In this document: positions 1 to 8,672 of the stretch, piece after piece
How positions within the stretch are numbered: the first letter of the stretch is position 1
Layout of the letters: each line of letters begins with the position of its first letter
From: JACKII01 sp041687435
Lineage (GTDB): Bacteria > Pseudomonadota > Alphaproteobacteria > Bin95
Direction: 5' to 3'
DNA: 64,000 nucleotides
NCBI GenBank assembly: GCA_041687435.1
Contig: JAWLBX010000003.1
Coordinates: 124,001-188,000 of the forward strand
Position numbers and translations under genes: made by a program
The notes under the pieces: model-generated
Databases searched by the model: none
Told to the model about the DNA's origin: nothing
What the model saw: the letters and a program-made list of their open reading frames with translations, nothing else

Positions 1-967
1 CGGTGGCATTGTCGGTTGGGTTGCCGGCGCGGTGGCCCCAGATCGAGGGGATGGGCCGCAGTTCGGCATTGGCCATGTGCTGCAACTCGCGCCGGTTGTC
101 CTCCACCCGGAAATACAGGTCGGTTTCGGATGGCATTAGGATGGTTTTGGCCTGGATTGCCGCCAGCGCCTTCGCCAAATCGCCGCCGTATGGCCGGTTG
201 GCGCTGATGTCGCTGTTCATCCAGGACCAGAGCATCGCCAGCAGGTTGTCGGCGTCGCGGCGCAGGAAATTCCACTCCCACGAGCGCACCAGATAATCCT
301 CCAGCGAGGAAAAGCCGGTCTCGCGCCAGACCTCATCGCGGTAGAATTCCTGGCTCATGCCCCAGCCGGCATAGACCCGGCCCATGGCGCGCAGGCCGAC
401 TTCCGGCTTCTCCCGGAAATGCGTGCCGCACCAGGCGGGGTCAGCGGTGAGCGTCGCCCTCACGCCTTCCAGGAACACCTTGTTGTGCGGCGCGGTGCGG
501 GCGGAGCCGCAGATTGCCAAAATGCGCTCCACTTTGTCCGGATAGAGGGCGCCCCAGTGCATCGCCTGTTGCGCGCCCATGCTCCAGCCATAGACCAATG
601 CAATGCGGTCTACGCCAAAAACCTCTGTCGTCAGGCGTTTTTGCGCCTGCACGTTGTCGTAGAGCGTGAAATGCGGATAGCGGGCCTTGCTGTGGGGCGG
701 CTGGATATTGCTGGGCGAGGTCGAGAGCCCGTTGCCGAACATGTTGGGAATGACGATGAAATGCGTTTCCGGGTCCAGAATACCGCCCGGTTTGATCAGC
801 CATTCGACATCGTAATGCTGCGCTCCATAACTGGTAGGATAGACAATGACATTGCTCTTGTCGGCGTTGAGCGTGCCATAGGTCTGATAGGCCAACACCG
901 GGTTCGGCACAGTCAGGCCCGACTGCAGCTCGGTTGGGCCGAGCGCGAAGGTGTGATAGTCGGCCAA
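1..967 (-). CDS. MetX-like alpha/beta hydrolase (homoserine O-acetyltransferase family), C-terminus outside window
   Basis: Reading leftwards from 967, the frame is open to the window edge and encodes an alpha/beta hydrolase of the homoserine O-acetyltransferase (MetX) family. Seen directly: an N-terminus ADYHTFALG, then YGTLNADKSNVIVYPTSYGA, and the nucleophile elbow GWSMGAQQAMHWG with the serine codon near 581-583. Members acyl-transfer to homoserine, but many paralogues are plain esterases, and substrate cannot be read here. The only start that fits the family N-terminus is TTG at 967, with no clear ribosome site; an in-frame TGA lies 12 bases upstream (977-979), preceded by a short ATG-ATG reading frame. 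The stop lies beyond base 1. Confidence 0.8.
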   Translation of the reverse strand, partial: MADYHTFALGPTELQSGLTVPNPVLAYQTYGTLNADKSNVIVYPTSYGAQHYDVEWLIKPGGILDPETHFIVIPNMFGNGLSTSPSNIQPPHSKARYPHFTLYDNVQAQKRLTTEVFGVDRIALVYGWSMGAQQAMHWGALYPDKVERILAICGSARTAPHNKVFLEGVRATLTADPAWCGTHFREKPEVGLRAMGRVYAGWGMSQEFYRDEVWRETGFSSLEDYLVRSWEWNFLRRDADNLLAMLWSWMNSDISANRPYGGDLAKALAAIQAKTILMPSETDLYFRVEDNRRELQHMANAELRPIPSIWGHRAGNPTDNAT

Positions 968-1107
968 GGCAGTAACTCACTGACTGGAGGGGGGCGGATT
1001 GCCCACCATCATGGCGCGGATTTGCAGCAGGCGGCAACCGTGGTTGCACTCCGGTCTCCCGTCAGGCGAAAATCGCGAATACCTCCGAACAAGCCAGAGA
1101 TCGCTGA

Positions 1108-3372
1108 ATGACCGCCGAAACTACGCACCGCACCCGGGGCCTATCCGCGCCCGTCGATATCCGGATCGACCGCTGGGGCATCGCCCATATCAAGGCGGAA
1201 ACCCAGGCCGGCGCCTTTTTCGCCCAGGGCTGGAATGCGGCGCGGGACCGGCTTTGGCAGATCGATCTTTGGCGCAAGCGCGGCCTTGGCCTGCTTTCGG
1301 CTGATTTCGGCCCGGCCTATGTCGAGAAGGATATTGCCGCCCGTTTGTTTCTGTACTGTGGCGACATGGAGGCGGAATGGCGCTGCTATGGCCCGAACGC
1401 CGAGGAATGGACCGAGGCCTTCGTCGCCGGCATCAACACCTATGTGGATGGCATCGAAGCGGGCGAACACGAATTGCCCCCTGAATTCGCCGTCATGGGC
1501 ACCAAACCGGCCCGCTGGCAGGCGGAGGATGTGGTGCGTATCCGCAGCCATGCCCGCGTCAACAACCTTGATAACGAAATCCGCCGCTCCGGCGTACTGG
1601 CCAAATACGGGCTGGAGGCGGATGGTTTGCGCAAGGCGCGCGAGCCGGACCGGCCATTGACGATACCGGAAGGTTTTGAGCCGCATGAAATTCCCGCCGC
1701 GGTCTACCAGACCTACCTGCGCGCCACGGAGCCGGTTACCTTCGGTCCGGACACGACCCAGGCTCAGGCCGCATCGTCGGAATTGATCGGCTCCAACGCC
1801 TGGGCCTTGACGCCGGAGCGGACGACCACCGGCCGTGCGATCCTGGCGAGCGACCCGCATCGGGCGCACCAGCTGCCTGGTCTGCGTTACATGGTGCATT
1901 TGCAGGCCCCCGGCCTGAACGTGATCGGCGCCGGCGAGCCAGCGGTGCCCGGTGTATCCTTCGGGCATAACGAGGACATTGCGTTCGGTCTCACCATCTG
2001 GTTCGTCGATCAGGAGGATCTCTATGTCTATGACCTGAACCCGGATAACCCGGAGCAGTACAGGTACAACGGCGGGTGGGAGGATATGCCGATCGTACGC
2101 GAAACCGTGCCGGTCAAAGGCGCGGCCCCGCAGGAGATTGCGTTGCGATTCACCCGCCACGGCCCGGTGCTGCACGTGGACCGGGCGGCGAACCGAGCCT
2201 ACGGCGTCCGCACGGTCTGGACCGAAGCGGGCACCGCCGCCTATCTCGCTAGCTTGAACTTCCTCCAGGCGCGCACCATTGAGGATTACGAGCAGGCGCT
2301 GCGTGGCTGGGGCGCCCCGGCCTCCAACCATGTCGTGGCGCAGAAGGGCGGCCGCATCGCCCGGTTCACTGCCGGTTTCATTCCGGTGCGGCCGGGCTGG
2401 GATGGCACACTGCCGGTGCCGGGCGATGGCCGTTACGAATGGGCTCGGCTGCACGATCCGCTCACCACGCCGCGGGTCAAGGATCCGGCCGAAGGCTGGG
2501 TTGCCACCGCCAACCAGTTCAACCTGACACCGGACTGGCTTCGCGAAGGCAACATCCCCGGCTTCGAATGGACCGATGCCTCGCGCTACCGCACCATAGC
2601 CGCCGCCCTGGCTGCCAAGTCGCGGCATTCATTGGAGGACAACCGCGCGCTGCAAACCAGCTATCATTCCAGCCAGGCGGAACGGTTGGTGCCCTTGCTG
2701 GCAGGGCTGCCGGATTCTCCGGCCAAGGCGATGCTGCAAGACTGGGATTTCAGCCTCGACGCCGACAGCGGGGCGGCGGCCCTGTTTGAGACCTGGCTGC
2801 AGCGCCATCTGGCGCCGCGTGTGCTGGAAACCGCTTCCCCCGCCGGCCTGCAGGCTTATGCCGCCATCGCCGACCTTGCTCTGGTGCTGAACCTGGTGGA
2901 ACAGGCCGACCCGCGTCTGGGCGATCGCGTTGCCCTGTTGGTGGAAACCCTGGCCGCCGCGTGGGATGATACCCGCGCCCGTTTCGGGGCGGACCCGGCG
3001 ACGTGGCGCTGGGGCGATTTTCATCATGCCTATCACCCGCACGACCTTTCTGCGCTGTTGGATGAGGCACGGCGCATGGAATGGAGTGTCGGTCCCCAGC
3101 CGAGAGGCGGCAGCGGTTACACTATCAACAACAATAACTACCGCTTGAGCGATGGCCGGCTGACCCTTGGCGTGACCTGGCGCATGGTGTGCGATGTCGG
3201 TAACTGGGATGACTGCGTCACCATCAATTCGCCTGGCCAATCCGGCGTGCCGGGAAGCTCGCACTATCAGGATCTGTTCCCGCTTTGGGTGCAGGACGAG
3301 TACGTGCCGATGGCATTCAGCGAACGAAGCGTGGCGGCGGTAACGGAAACGATCCTGCATCTTACGCCCTGA
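1108..3372 (+). CDS. Penicillin acylase family protein (Ntn hydrolase)
   Basis: A 754-residue penicillin-amidase-family protein. The family is made as a precursor that cleaves itself before a catalytic Ser, giving alpha and beta chains that hydrolyse amide bonds (beta-lactams, acyl-homoserine lactones, other acylated amines). The expected motif is present: G228-S229-N-A-W-A-L, followed by the SDPH-like and PGV..GHNEDIAFGLT segments typical of the beta chain. No signal peptide is visible, unlike classical periplasmic penicillin G acylase, so a cytoplasmic or differently exported enzyme is likely. ATG at 1108 follows a purine-rich AGAGAT. It diverges from the MetX-like gene; a hairpin follows the stop. 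The substrate is unknown. Confidence 0.88.
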   Translation: MTAETTHRTRGLSAPVDIRIDRWGIAHIKAETQAGAFFAQGWNAARDRLWQIDLWRKRGLGLLSADFGPAYVEKDIAARLFLYCGDMEAEWRCYGPNAEEWTEAFVAGINTYVDGIEAGEHELPPEFAVMGTKPARWQAEDVVRIRSHARVNNLDNEIRRSGVLAKYGLEADGLRKAREPDRPLTIPEGFEPHEIPAAVYQTYLRATEPVTFGPDTTQAQAASSELIGSNAWALTPERTTTGRAILASDPHRAHQLPGLRYMVHLQAPGLNVIGAGEPAVPGVSFGHNEDIAFGLTIWFVDQEDLYVYDLNPDNPEQYRYNGGWEDMPIVRETVPVKGAAPQEIALRFTRHGPVLHVDRAANRAYGVRTVWTEAGTAAYLASLNFLQARTIEDYEQALRGWGAPASNHVVAQKGGRIARFTAGFIPVRPGWDGTLPVPGDGRYEWARLHDPLTTPRVKDPAEGWVATANQFNLTPDWLREGNIPGFEWTDASRYRTIAAALAAKSRHSLEDNRALQTSYHSSQAERLVPLLAGLPDSPAKAMLQDWDFSLDADSGAAALFETWLQRHLAPRVLETASPAGLQAYAAIADLALVLNLVEQADPRLGDRVALLVETLAAAWDDTRARFGADPATWRWGDFHHAYHPHDLSALLDEARRMEWSVGPQPRGGSGYTINNNNYRLSDGRLTLGVTWRMVCDVGNWDDCVTINSPGQSGVPGSSHYQDLFPLWVQDEYVPMAFSERSVAAVTETILHLTP

Positions 3373-3402
3373 GGGGCGGAAAGGCGAAGGTTCAACGAGA
3401 AA

Positions 3403-3431
3403 CGGCAGCCCGATCCGCCATCGGGCTGCCG
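3403..3431. terminator. Perfect 12-bp hairpin after the penicillin-acylase-like gene
   Basis: CGGCAGCCCGAT, loop CCGCC, then ATCGGGCTGCCG. It begins 30 bases after the stop codon and probably ends transcription of that gene. There is no T-run after it, so it may be Rho-assisted or simply a 3' stabiliser. Confidence 0.6.
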
Positions 3432-3690
3432 CGGTCTCGGTGTTCGCCGTTCACGCTGACGCTTGCCGCGTCTACTGACTTCGCTCTCGGCACGCTCTCT
3501 CCGGACTTCGCGATGTCCGGTTGCGCATTAGGAATGCATACGCTGTGCCAAAATTGGAATAGTAAAGAATTTTTTGAAATTAACGTAATTTCAATCACTT
3601 GTATGGAATTATTTTCACGAGCAAACCTACAATACGGTTCAGTTTGTAAGGCAGGCGTTACACACCCCCTCCGCACGACAGCGCTCCCAA
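3432..3690. other. Gene-free, AT-rich convergent intergenic region
   Basis: No credible gene. About 3530-3660 is markedly richer in A and T than everything around it. It carries an inverted repeat GAAATTA-ACG-TAATTTC (3576-3592), which looks like a regulator site or cruciform. Because the flanking genes converge here, an ordinary promoter is not expected. This could be a remnant of inserted DNA or hold an undetected small RNA. Confidence 0.5.
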
Positions 3691-5205
3691 TCACGGGATT
3701 TGCCATTCCGTGTCCTGATCCAGCGGATACACCGGCCGAGGTAGCCGGCGGAATGGAAAGCGGGAAAGCATCGGATTGGTCAGGCCCAGCGCATCGACCT
3801 CGATGATATGGTCGTCGCCGAAAAATTCGTCGAAGCCGGCACGGAAATGGCCGCGGCTTTTCAGGAAAACGGCCTGAAACGAGCCGATGTCGAGGCCAAA
3901 ACTCTCAAAATAGGCCGGATCGGCCGCCTGGATGCGGCGCGAGGCCACGATCATGGTGATGCCGCCCAGCCGCACACAAGCGCTCGGCCCCAGCTTAGAC
4001 GTGCGGCCGGCGGCGATGCCGCGCCGTCCGACAATGAAACCATCTGACAAGCCCAGCACCTCTATCGCGGCTGGTACCGCGCGCCCGTGCTCATCAGCGT
4101 TGTTCCGGTTGAACACCACGTCGAGCATCGCGCCGACGCCAGCCTTGTGGCAGGCGGCGGCAACTGCCGGATCGATGAACAGCCCCAGCAGCACGCATTG
4201 GACATCGGCGGCAATCAGCGCCTCCAGAACATCCGTGGTGTTGCCGCGTCCGCCGCCTCCGGGATTGTCCGCTACGTCGGCAATGCAGATTGGCGGCAGG
4301 CTCGGATCTTCACCGCGTGTCTTGGCTGCGGCGATGGCTTCATCCAACGGTGTGAGGGTGACGTTGAAGCGCTTGCGCTCGGCCCAAGCCTGCTCCGCCA
4401 AAGCCTTGGCCAGAACCTCTGCCTCTGCCTTGTCGTCACCATAAATCAGGATTGCCAGGCCGTTTTCCGGCGTGTCGCCCCAGGCAAATCCGCCGACGAC
4501 CGAAACGACCCGAACGCTCGCCGGCTTTTCCGCCTGGCCGCGGCGGATCAGATCCGCATAGGGGCCGGCGGCGGTCAGCAGACGGACGCTGGGCGCGACG
4601 ATGGGCATGCGGATGAAGGTCTTGGCGAGCCGGCCGCCATCCAGCAGCCAGCGGATCAGCCGGGCAGCCTCCGCCGCGCGTTCGGCCTGATCCACGTGCG
4701 GGTTGGTGAGGTAGCTGATGATCGCGTCCGAGCTATCCACCATGCGGTCGGAGATGTTGGCGTGCAGATCGACGGTCGCGACGACCGGAGTGTCCCGTCC
4801 GACAACTTGGCGAGCCATTGCATAATAGGCTCCATCAGGGTCGGTCGAGTCGGTCGCCGTCATCGCGCCATGATTGCAAAGATAAACTGCATCTAGGGGC
4901 CCCGCTTCCGTCAGCATGTCCCGCATTTTCGCCAGCGTTTCGGCCACGAACGCGGCATCTGCCGGCCCGCCGGGCTCCACATTGGTCACAACAATCGGCA
5001 CAGGCTCCCATGGACCGAGGCCGTCCATCTCCCGCATGAATCCGGGGATTTCGGCGGGCATGGCAGGCGCAGGCTTTGCCGCTTCCGCCAGGATCTCGTC
5101 GCCGACCAGATAGCAGGAGGCGCGGAAATCGTCGCCTGTCGTGACAGGGGCAAACTCGTTTGCTTCCAGCATGAAGCCAAGCAGGGCAATGCGTGGGCCG
5201 GGCAT
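3691..5205 (-). CDS. M81-family metallopeptidase (MlrC / DUF1485)
   Basis: A 504-residue member of the family named after MlrC, the microcystin-degradation metalloprotease. Seen: N-terminal RIALLGFMLEANEFAP, the NHGAMTATD segment and VDLHANISDRMV, which hold the conserved zinc-ligand histidines and aspartate of the family, then the DNPGGGGRGNTT segment typical of the second half. Length matches the family norm of about 500. The reading frame stays open upstream to 5586, but only ATG 5205 gives the family N-terminus, and it is preceded by GAAAGAAAC. It diverges from the CoA-transferase at 5291. Most members outside Sphingomonas have no known substrate, so microcystin breakdown should not be assumed. 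Confidence 0.9.
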   Translation of the reverse strand: MPGPRIALLGFMLEANEFAPVTTGDDFRASCYLVGDEILAEAAKPAPAMPAEIPGFMREMDGLGPWEPVPIVVTNVEPGGPADAAFVAETLAKMRDMLTEAGPLDAVYLCNHGAMTATDSTDPDGAYYAMARQVVGRDTPVVATVDLHANISDRMVDSSDAIISYLTNPHVDQAERAAEAARLIRWLLDGGRLAKTFIRMPIVAPSVRLLTAAGPYADLIRRGQAEKPASVRVVSVVGGFAWGDTPENGLAILIYGDDKAEAEVLAKALAEQAWAERKRFNVTLTPLDEAIAAAKTRGEDPSLPPICIADVADNPGGGGRGNTTDVLEALIAADVQCVLLGLFIDPAVAAACHKAGVGAMLDVVFNRNNADEHGRAVPAAIEVLGLSDGFIVGRRGIAAGRTSKLGPSACVRLGGITMIVASRRIQAADPAYFESFGLDIGSFQAVFLKSRGHFRAGFDEFFGDDHIIEVDALGLTNPMLSRFPFRRLPRPVYPLDQDTEWQIP

Positions 5206-5290
5206 GACGTTTCTTTCGGTCTGGGGTCGTGGCAGGGCGCTATGATCTGTTATATATCGCAATGCACGAGGAAGCATAAGGATAGCGGCG

Positions 5291-6493
5291 ATGTACGATC
5301 TTCTTGCCGGCATGCGGATTATCGAAGGCTCGGCCTTCGTCGCGGCACCGATGGGGGGAATGACGCTGGCCCAGCTTGGCGCCGACGTCATCCGGTTTGA
5401 CGATATCAGTGGCGCGCTAGATGCGGAACGCTGGCCGGTCACGCGCGACGGGCGCAGCCTGTATTGGGCCAGTCTGAACAAGGGCAAGCGGTCCATCGCC
5501 GTCGACGTGCGTCGTCCGGAAGGCCGGGAACTGCTGCAAAATCTGATAACCGCGCCCGGGCCGGATGCCGGCCTGTTCATCACCAACCTGCCGGTGCGGG
5601 GCTGGAATTCCTACGAGACGCTGGCGGAGCGGCGGCCCGATCTCATCATGGTCAGCCTGACCGGCACCCGTAACGACCAGCCGCAGGTGGATTATACCGT
5701 CAACGCGGCGATGGGCTTCCCCATGGTGACGGGGCCGGAAGGGCATGACGGCCCGGTCAACAATGTGTTGCCTGCCTGGGATATCGCCGCGGCGCTTTCC
5801 ATCTCCACCGGTCTTTTGGCGGCGGAACGCCGGCGTTTGCGCACTGGCGTCGGAAGCTGGCTCCGGCTTTCGCTCTATGACGTTGCGCTGGCTGCCACCG
5901 CTACGCTCGGCTACACGGCGGAGGCAGCAGTGAATGGCGATGATCGGGAGCGGATCGGCAACCATATCTTCGGCACCTTCGGCCACAGCTTCCGCACCGC
6001 CGACGGCCGTTTCGTGATGGTCTGCCTGTTCACCGCCCGGCATGTGAAGGCGCTGGGCGAGATGATCGGCGCCGATGCCATCGCTGCGATCGAGGCGGCA
6101 GAGGGCGTCGACCTTATGGACGAGGCGGGCCGTTATAAGGCCCGCCATGCCCTGCACGCGGCCATTGGCGACTGGGTTGCTGGCCACACCTATGCCGAAA
6201 CTGCCGAAGCGCTGGATCGCACCGGCGCCCTTTGGGGGCCATACCGCACGTTCACCGAGGCGGCAGAGGAGACCCGCAGCCACCCGATGTTTGCCACGAT
6301 AGACCAACCAGGCGTTGGCCCTTATGCCGTGCCGGGCTCACCGTTCGATGTGCACGAACTGGCGCGGCTGGAACCGAAACCCGCGCCGCGTCATGGCCAG
6401 CACACGGATGAGATACTGGCGGAAATTCTGGGCCTCGCCAGTGGTGAGATCGGCCGGCTTCACGATGCAAAGGTGATCGCCGGGCCGCGTTGA
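5291..6493 (+). CDS. Family III CoA-transferase, 2-methylfumaryl-CoA isomerase (Mct)-like
   Basis: A 400-residue CaiB/BaiF-type CoA-transferase. The N-terminus EGSAFVAAPMGGMTLAQLGADVIRFD is the form I associate with Mct, which moves CoA between the two carboxyls of mesaconate (2-methylfumaryl-CoA isomerase of the 3-hydroxypropionate bicycle). The VNNVLPAWDIAAAL segment places Asp where the catalytic Asp of this family sits. GGATAG precedes ATG 5291 by about 8 bases. No mch, meh or mcl homologue is adjacent, so the full pathway is not indicated here; an intramolecular CoA transfer on a related dicarboxylate is the cautious reading. It diverges from the MlrC-type gene with an 85-base shared control region containing TATGAT and TTATATA. 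Confidence 0.8.
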   Translation: MYDLLAGMRIIEGSAFVAAPMGGMTLAQLGADVIRFDDISGALDAERWPVTRDGRSLYWASLNKGKRSIAVDVRRPEGRELLQNLITAPGPDAGLFITNLPVRGWNSYETLAERRPDLIMVSLTGTRNDQPQVDYTVNAAMGFPMVTGPEGHDGPVNNVLPAWDIAAALSISTGLLAAERRRLRTGVGSWLRLSLYDVALAATATLGYTAEAAVNGDDRERIGNHIFGTFGHSFRTADGRFVMVCLFTARHVKALGEMIGADAIAAIEAAEGVDLMDEAGRYKARHALHAAIGDWVAGHTYAETAEALDRTGALWGPYRTFTEAAEETRSHPMFATIDQPGVGPYAVPGSPFDVHELARLEPKPAPRHGQHTDEILAEILGLASGEIGRLHDAKVIAGPR

Positions 6494-6510
6494 CGGGGAC
6501 TGCGCCTGGC

Positions 6511-7347
6511 CTATGCGCGCACCAGCGTTCGGTGCATCAGCCTTAGCTCGTCGGCCGGATAGTCGTGGGCGGCCATGTGCAGGGCTTGGGGATTGTCCCA
6601 AATCAGCACGTCGCCCTTTTGCCAGACATGGGTGTAGCGGAATTGCGGCTGGGTGGAGTGCTCCAACAGTTCCGCCAGCAGCGCCTGAGCTTCGGTATCC
6701 GCCATGCCTTGGATATGGGCGGTGCGGATCGGGTTCAGATAGATGGCCGGGCGGCCATCCACCGGGTGCGGGCGAACCAGCGGATGCAACGCCTGCGGCG
6801 CTTCCTTCGCCTCCCCTTCGGAGAGTTTGGGCATGCGGCGCGGCGCAAATGGGCTGTTGTAGACGTGATGGACGCGCAGCCCATCTATCCGTGCTTTCAT
6901 GGCAGGTGAAAGCGCCTCGTAGGCTGCGTGTTGATTGGTGAAGCTGGTATTGCCGCCGCGGCTTGGCAGTTGCAGCGCATAGAGCATGGTGCCGCGCGGC
7001 GGCTCCGGCTGGTGCGAGTGGTCCGAATGCCAGCTGCCGCCGATCCGCAAGGGCTTGCGGTCGCCCAGCGTATCGACATGCGCGCTGGATAGCACCCGGA
7101 TCTCGGGATGCCCCTCCACCCGGTATTCCGGGCGTTGCAGGGGTTGCGGAGTTGGCGAGTCAAACAGTTGAGCGAGGCCGACAAAATCCGCCGGGCTCAG
7201 GTCTTGGCCGCGGAAGCAAAGCACGACATGGTTCAGCCATGCGGCCTTCAGCCGTTCCGCGGCCTCCGGTGAGGCATGGTGGGCAATATCAAAGCCGATG
7301 ACCTCGGCGGCCAAGGGCGCGTCCAGCGGGCGGATGGTGAATGACAT
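6511..7347 (-). CDS. TauD/TfdA-family 2-oxoglutarate-dependent dioxygenase
   Basis: A 278-residue Fe(II)/2-oxoglutarate oxygenase. Iron ligands are visible: H107-S-D109 in GGSWHSDHSH, and the distal H257 in DNPQALHMAAHDYP, with R269/R273 near the C-terminus for 2-oxoglutarate. Family members hydroxylate taurine, chlorophenoxy acids, carnitine precursors and many other substrates; which applies is unknown. GTG at 7362 is in frame, but ATG 7347 is preferred because GAGGA sits 8-9 bases before it. It converges with the CoA-transferase and lies downstream of the dehydrogenase operon on the same strand, separated by 227 bases, so it probably has its own promoter. Confidence 0.88.
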   Translation of the reverse strand: MSFTIRPLDAPLAAEVIGFDIAHHASPEAAERLKAAWLNHVVLCFRGQDLSPADFVGLAQLFDSPTPQPLQRPEYRVEGHPEIRVLSSAHVDTLGDRKPLRIGGSWHSDHSHQPEPPRGTMLYALQLPSRGGNTSFTNQHAAYEALSPAMKARIDGLRVHHVYNSPFAPRRMPKLSEGEAKEAPQALHPLVRPHPVDGRPAIYLNPIRTAHIQGMADTEAQALLAELLEHSTQPQFRYTHVWQKGDVLIWDNPQALHMAAHDYPADELRLMHRTLVRA

Positions 7348-7574
7348 GCGCGTTATCCTCACAATGGCGGCAATAGGGTTCCGGCTCGATTTTGCATCAA
7401 TTTACCAGGAAATTCCGGCAATCCATCTCAACCGGACCTTAGCAGCTAGGCCGTATGGTCCAATTCGTGACGCGGCGCTGCGGTCGAAACCATTGCCGAC
7501 CCCTCCACCCGCCCTCGGCCATGGTGCCGCGTCATCCGCTCGGTCTCAGGGGGGTGGGGCAATGGTTTTTTGCT

Positions 7575-8660
7575 TCAGTCGAAGACGATGACGCTGCGGG
7601 CGATATCGCCCCGCTTCATCTCCACGAATGCTTCGTTCACATCCGAAAGGCTAATGCGCTGGCTGACCATTTCGTCCAGTTTCAGCCGGCCCTGGTGGTA
7701 GAACTCGACATAGCGAGGCATGTCCACCCGGAACCGGTTGGACCCCATGTTTGAGCCCTGCATTTTCTTCTCGCGCAGGAATTCCGGGCCATGCAACTCC
7801 ACCTTGGTGCCGACGGGGATCATGCCGACAATGGTGGCGGTGCCGCCGGGCCGTATCATGCGGAAGGCGTCTTCCGCCGTCTGTTTCAGCCCGATGGCTT
7901 CGAACGCATGATGTACGCCCTCGCCGCCGGTCAGATTGCGGACCTGCTTGGCCACGTCGCCGTCCGCCGGGTTGATTACGTCGGTAGCGCCGAACTCCTT
8001 GGCGATGTTCAGCTTGGTCGCCGACAAGTCCACGGCAATGATTCTGCTCGCCCCTGCGATATAGGCGCCGTTGATCGCGGATAGGCCGACACCACCGCAA
8101 CCGATTACCGCCACCGTCTCGCCCGCATGGATGCGCGCTGTGTTCTGGACTGCGCCGACACCGGTGGTGACGCCGCAACCGATCAGGGCCGCGCGGTCGA
8201 GCGGCATGTCCTTATCGACCTTCACGACCGCGTTTTCATGCACCAGCATTTCCTCCGCAAAGGCGGAGAGGTTGGCGAACTGGTGGATTGGCTCTGCCGT
8301 TGTGCCGAGCCGCGGGTTTTCCGCCTTGCCGCGTTCCAGCCCGACCTTGGTGCAGAGCGAGAGATGGCCGGTGATGCAGTATTCGCATGTGCCGCAGAAG
8401 GCTGACAGGCAGGTGATGACGTGGTCGCCCGGCTGCACATAGTCGACCAGACTGCCCACTTTCTCCACCACACCGGCGGCCTCGTGCCCCAGAACGATCG
8501 GCATTTTCGTCGGATAGAGCCCTTCGATGAAATGCAGGTCCGAATGGCAGACGCCGCAAGCCGCGGTTTTGATCAGAATCTCGCGCGGACCGGGATCGTC
8601 GATGGCGACGTCTTCAATCACCAGCGGCGTATGTGCCTCGCGCATGACGGCGGCTTTCAT
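7575..8660 (-). CDS. Zn-dependent alcohol dehydrogenase (class III-like)
   Basis: A 361-residue medium-chain dehydrogenase. The catalytic-zinc residues are visible (C38 in ACGVCHSD, H59-E60 in LGHEAAG), as are the structural-zinc cysteines C89, C92, C95 and C103 and the NAD-binding GCGGVGLSA. The set is complete, so the enzyme should be active on a primary alcohol or aldehyde adduct. The C-terminal GSNMGSNRFRVDMPRYVEFYHQG resembles class III-type enzymes. It starts 12 bases after the SDR gene stops and is the last gene of a likely three-gene operon (metallo-hydrolase, SDR, dehydrogenase). Confidence 0.9.
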   Translation of the reverse strand: MKAAVMREAHTPLVIEDVAIDDPGPREILIKTAACGVCHSDLHFIEGLYPTKMPIVLGHEAAGVVEKVGSLVDYVQPGDHVITCLSAFCGTCEYCITGHLSLCTKVGLERGKAENPRLGTTAEPIHQFANLSAFAEEMLVHENAVVKVDKDMPLDRAALIGCGVTTGVGAVQNTARIHAGETVAVIGCGGVGLSAINGAYIAGASRIIAVDLSATKLNIAKEFGATDVINPADGDVAKQVRNLTGGEGVHHAFEAIGLKQTAEDAFRMIRPGGTATIVGMIPVGTKVELHGPEFLREKKMQGSNMGSNRFRVDMPRYVEFYHQGRLKLDEMVSQRISLSDVNEAFVEMKRGDIARSVIVFD

Positions 8661-8672
8661 GGGGCAGTCTCC

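Noticed and set aside
1141..2628. Open frame of 495 codons on the minus strand inside the penicillin-acylase-like gene
   Set aside because: The plus-strand product has the full Ntn-hydrolase signature; the antisense frame has none.
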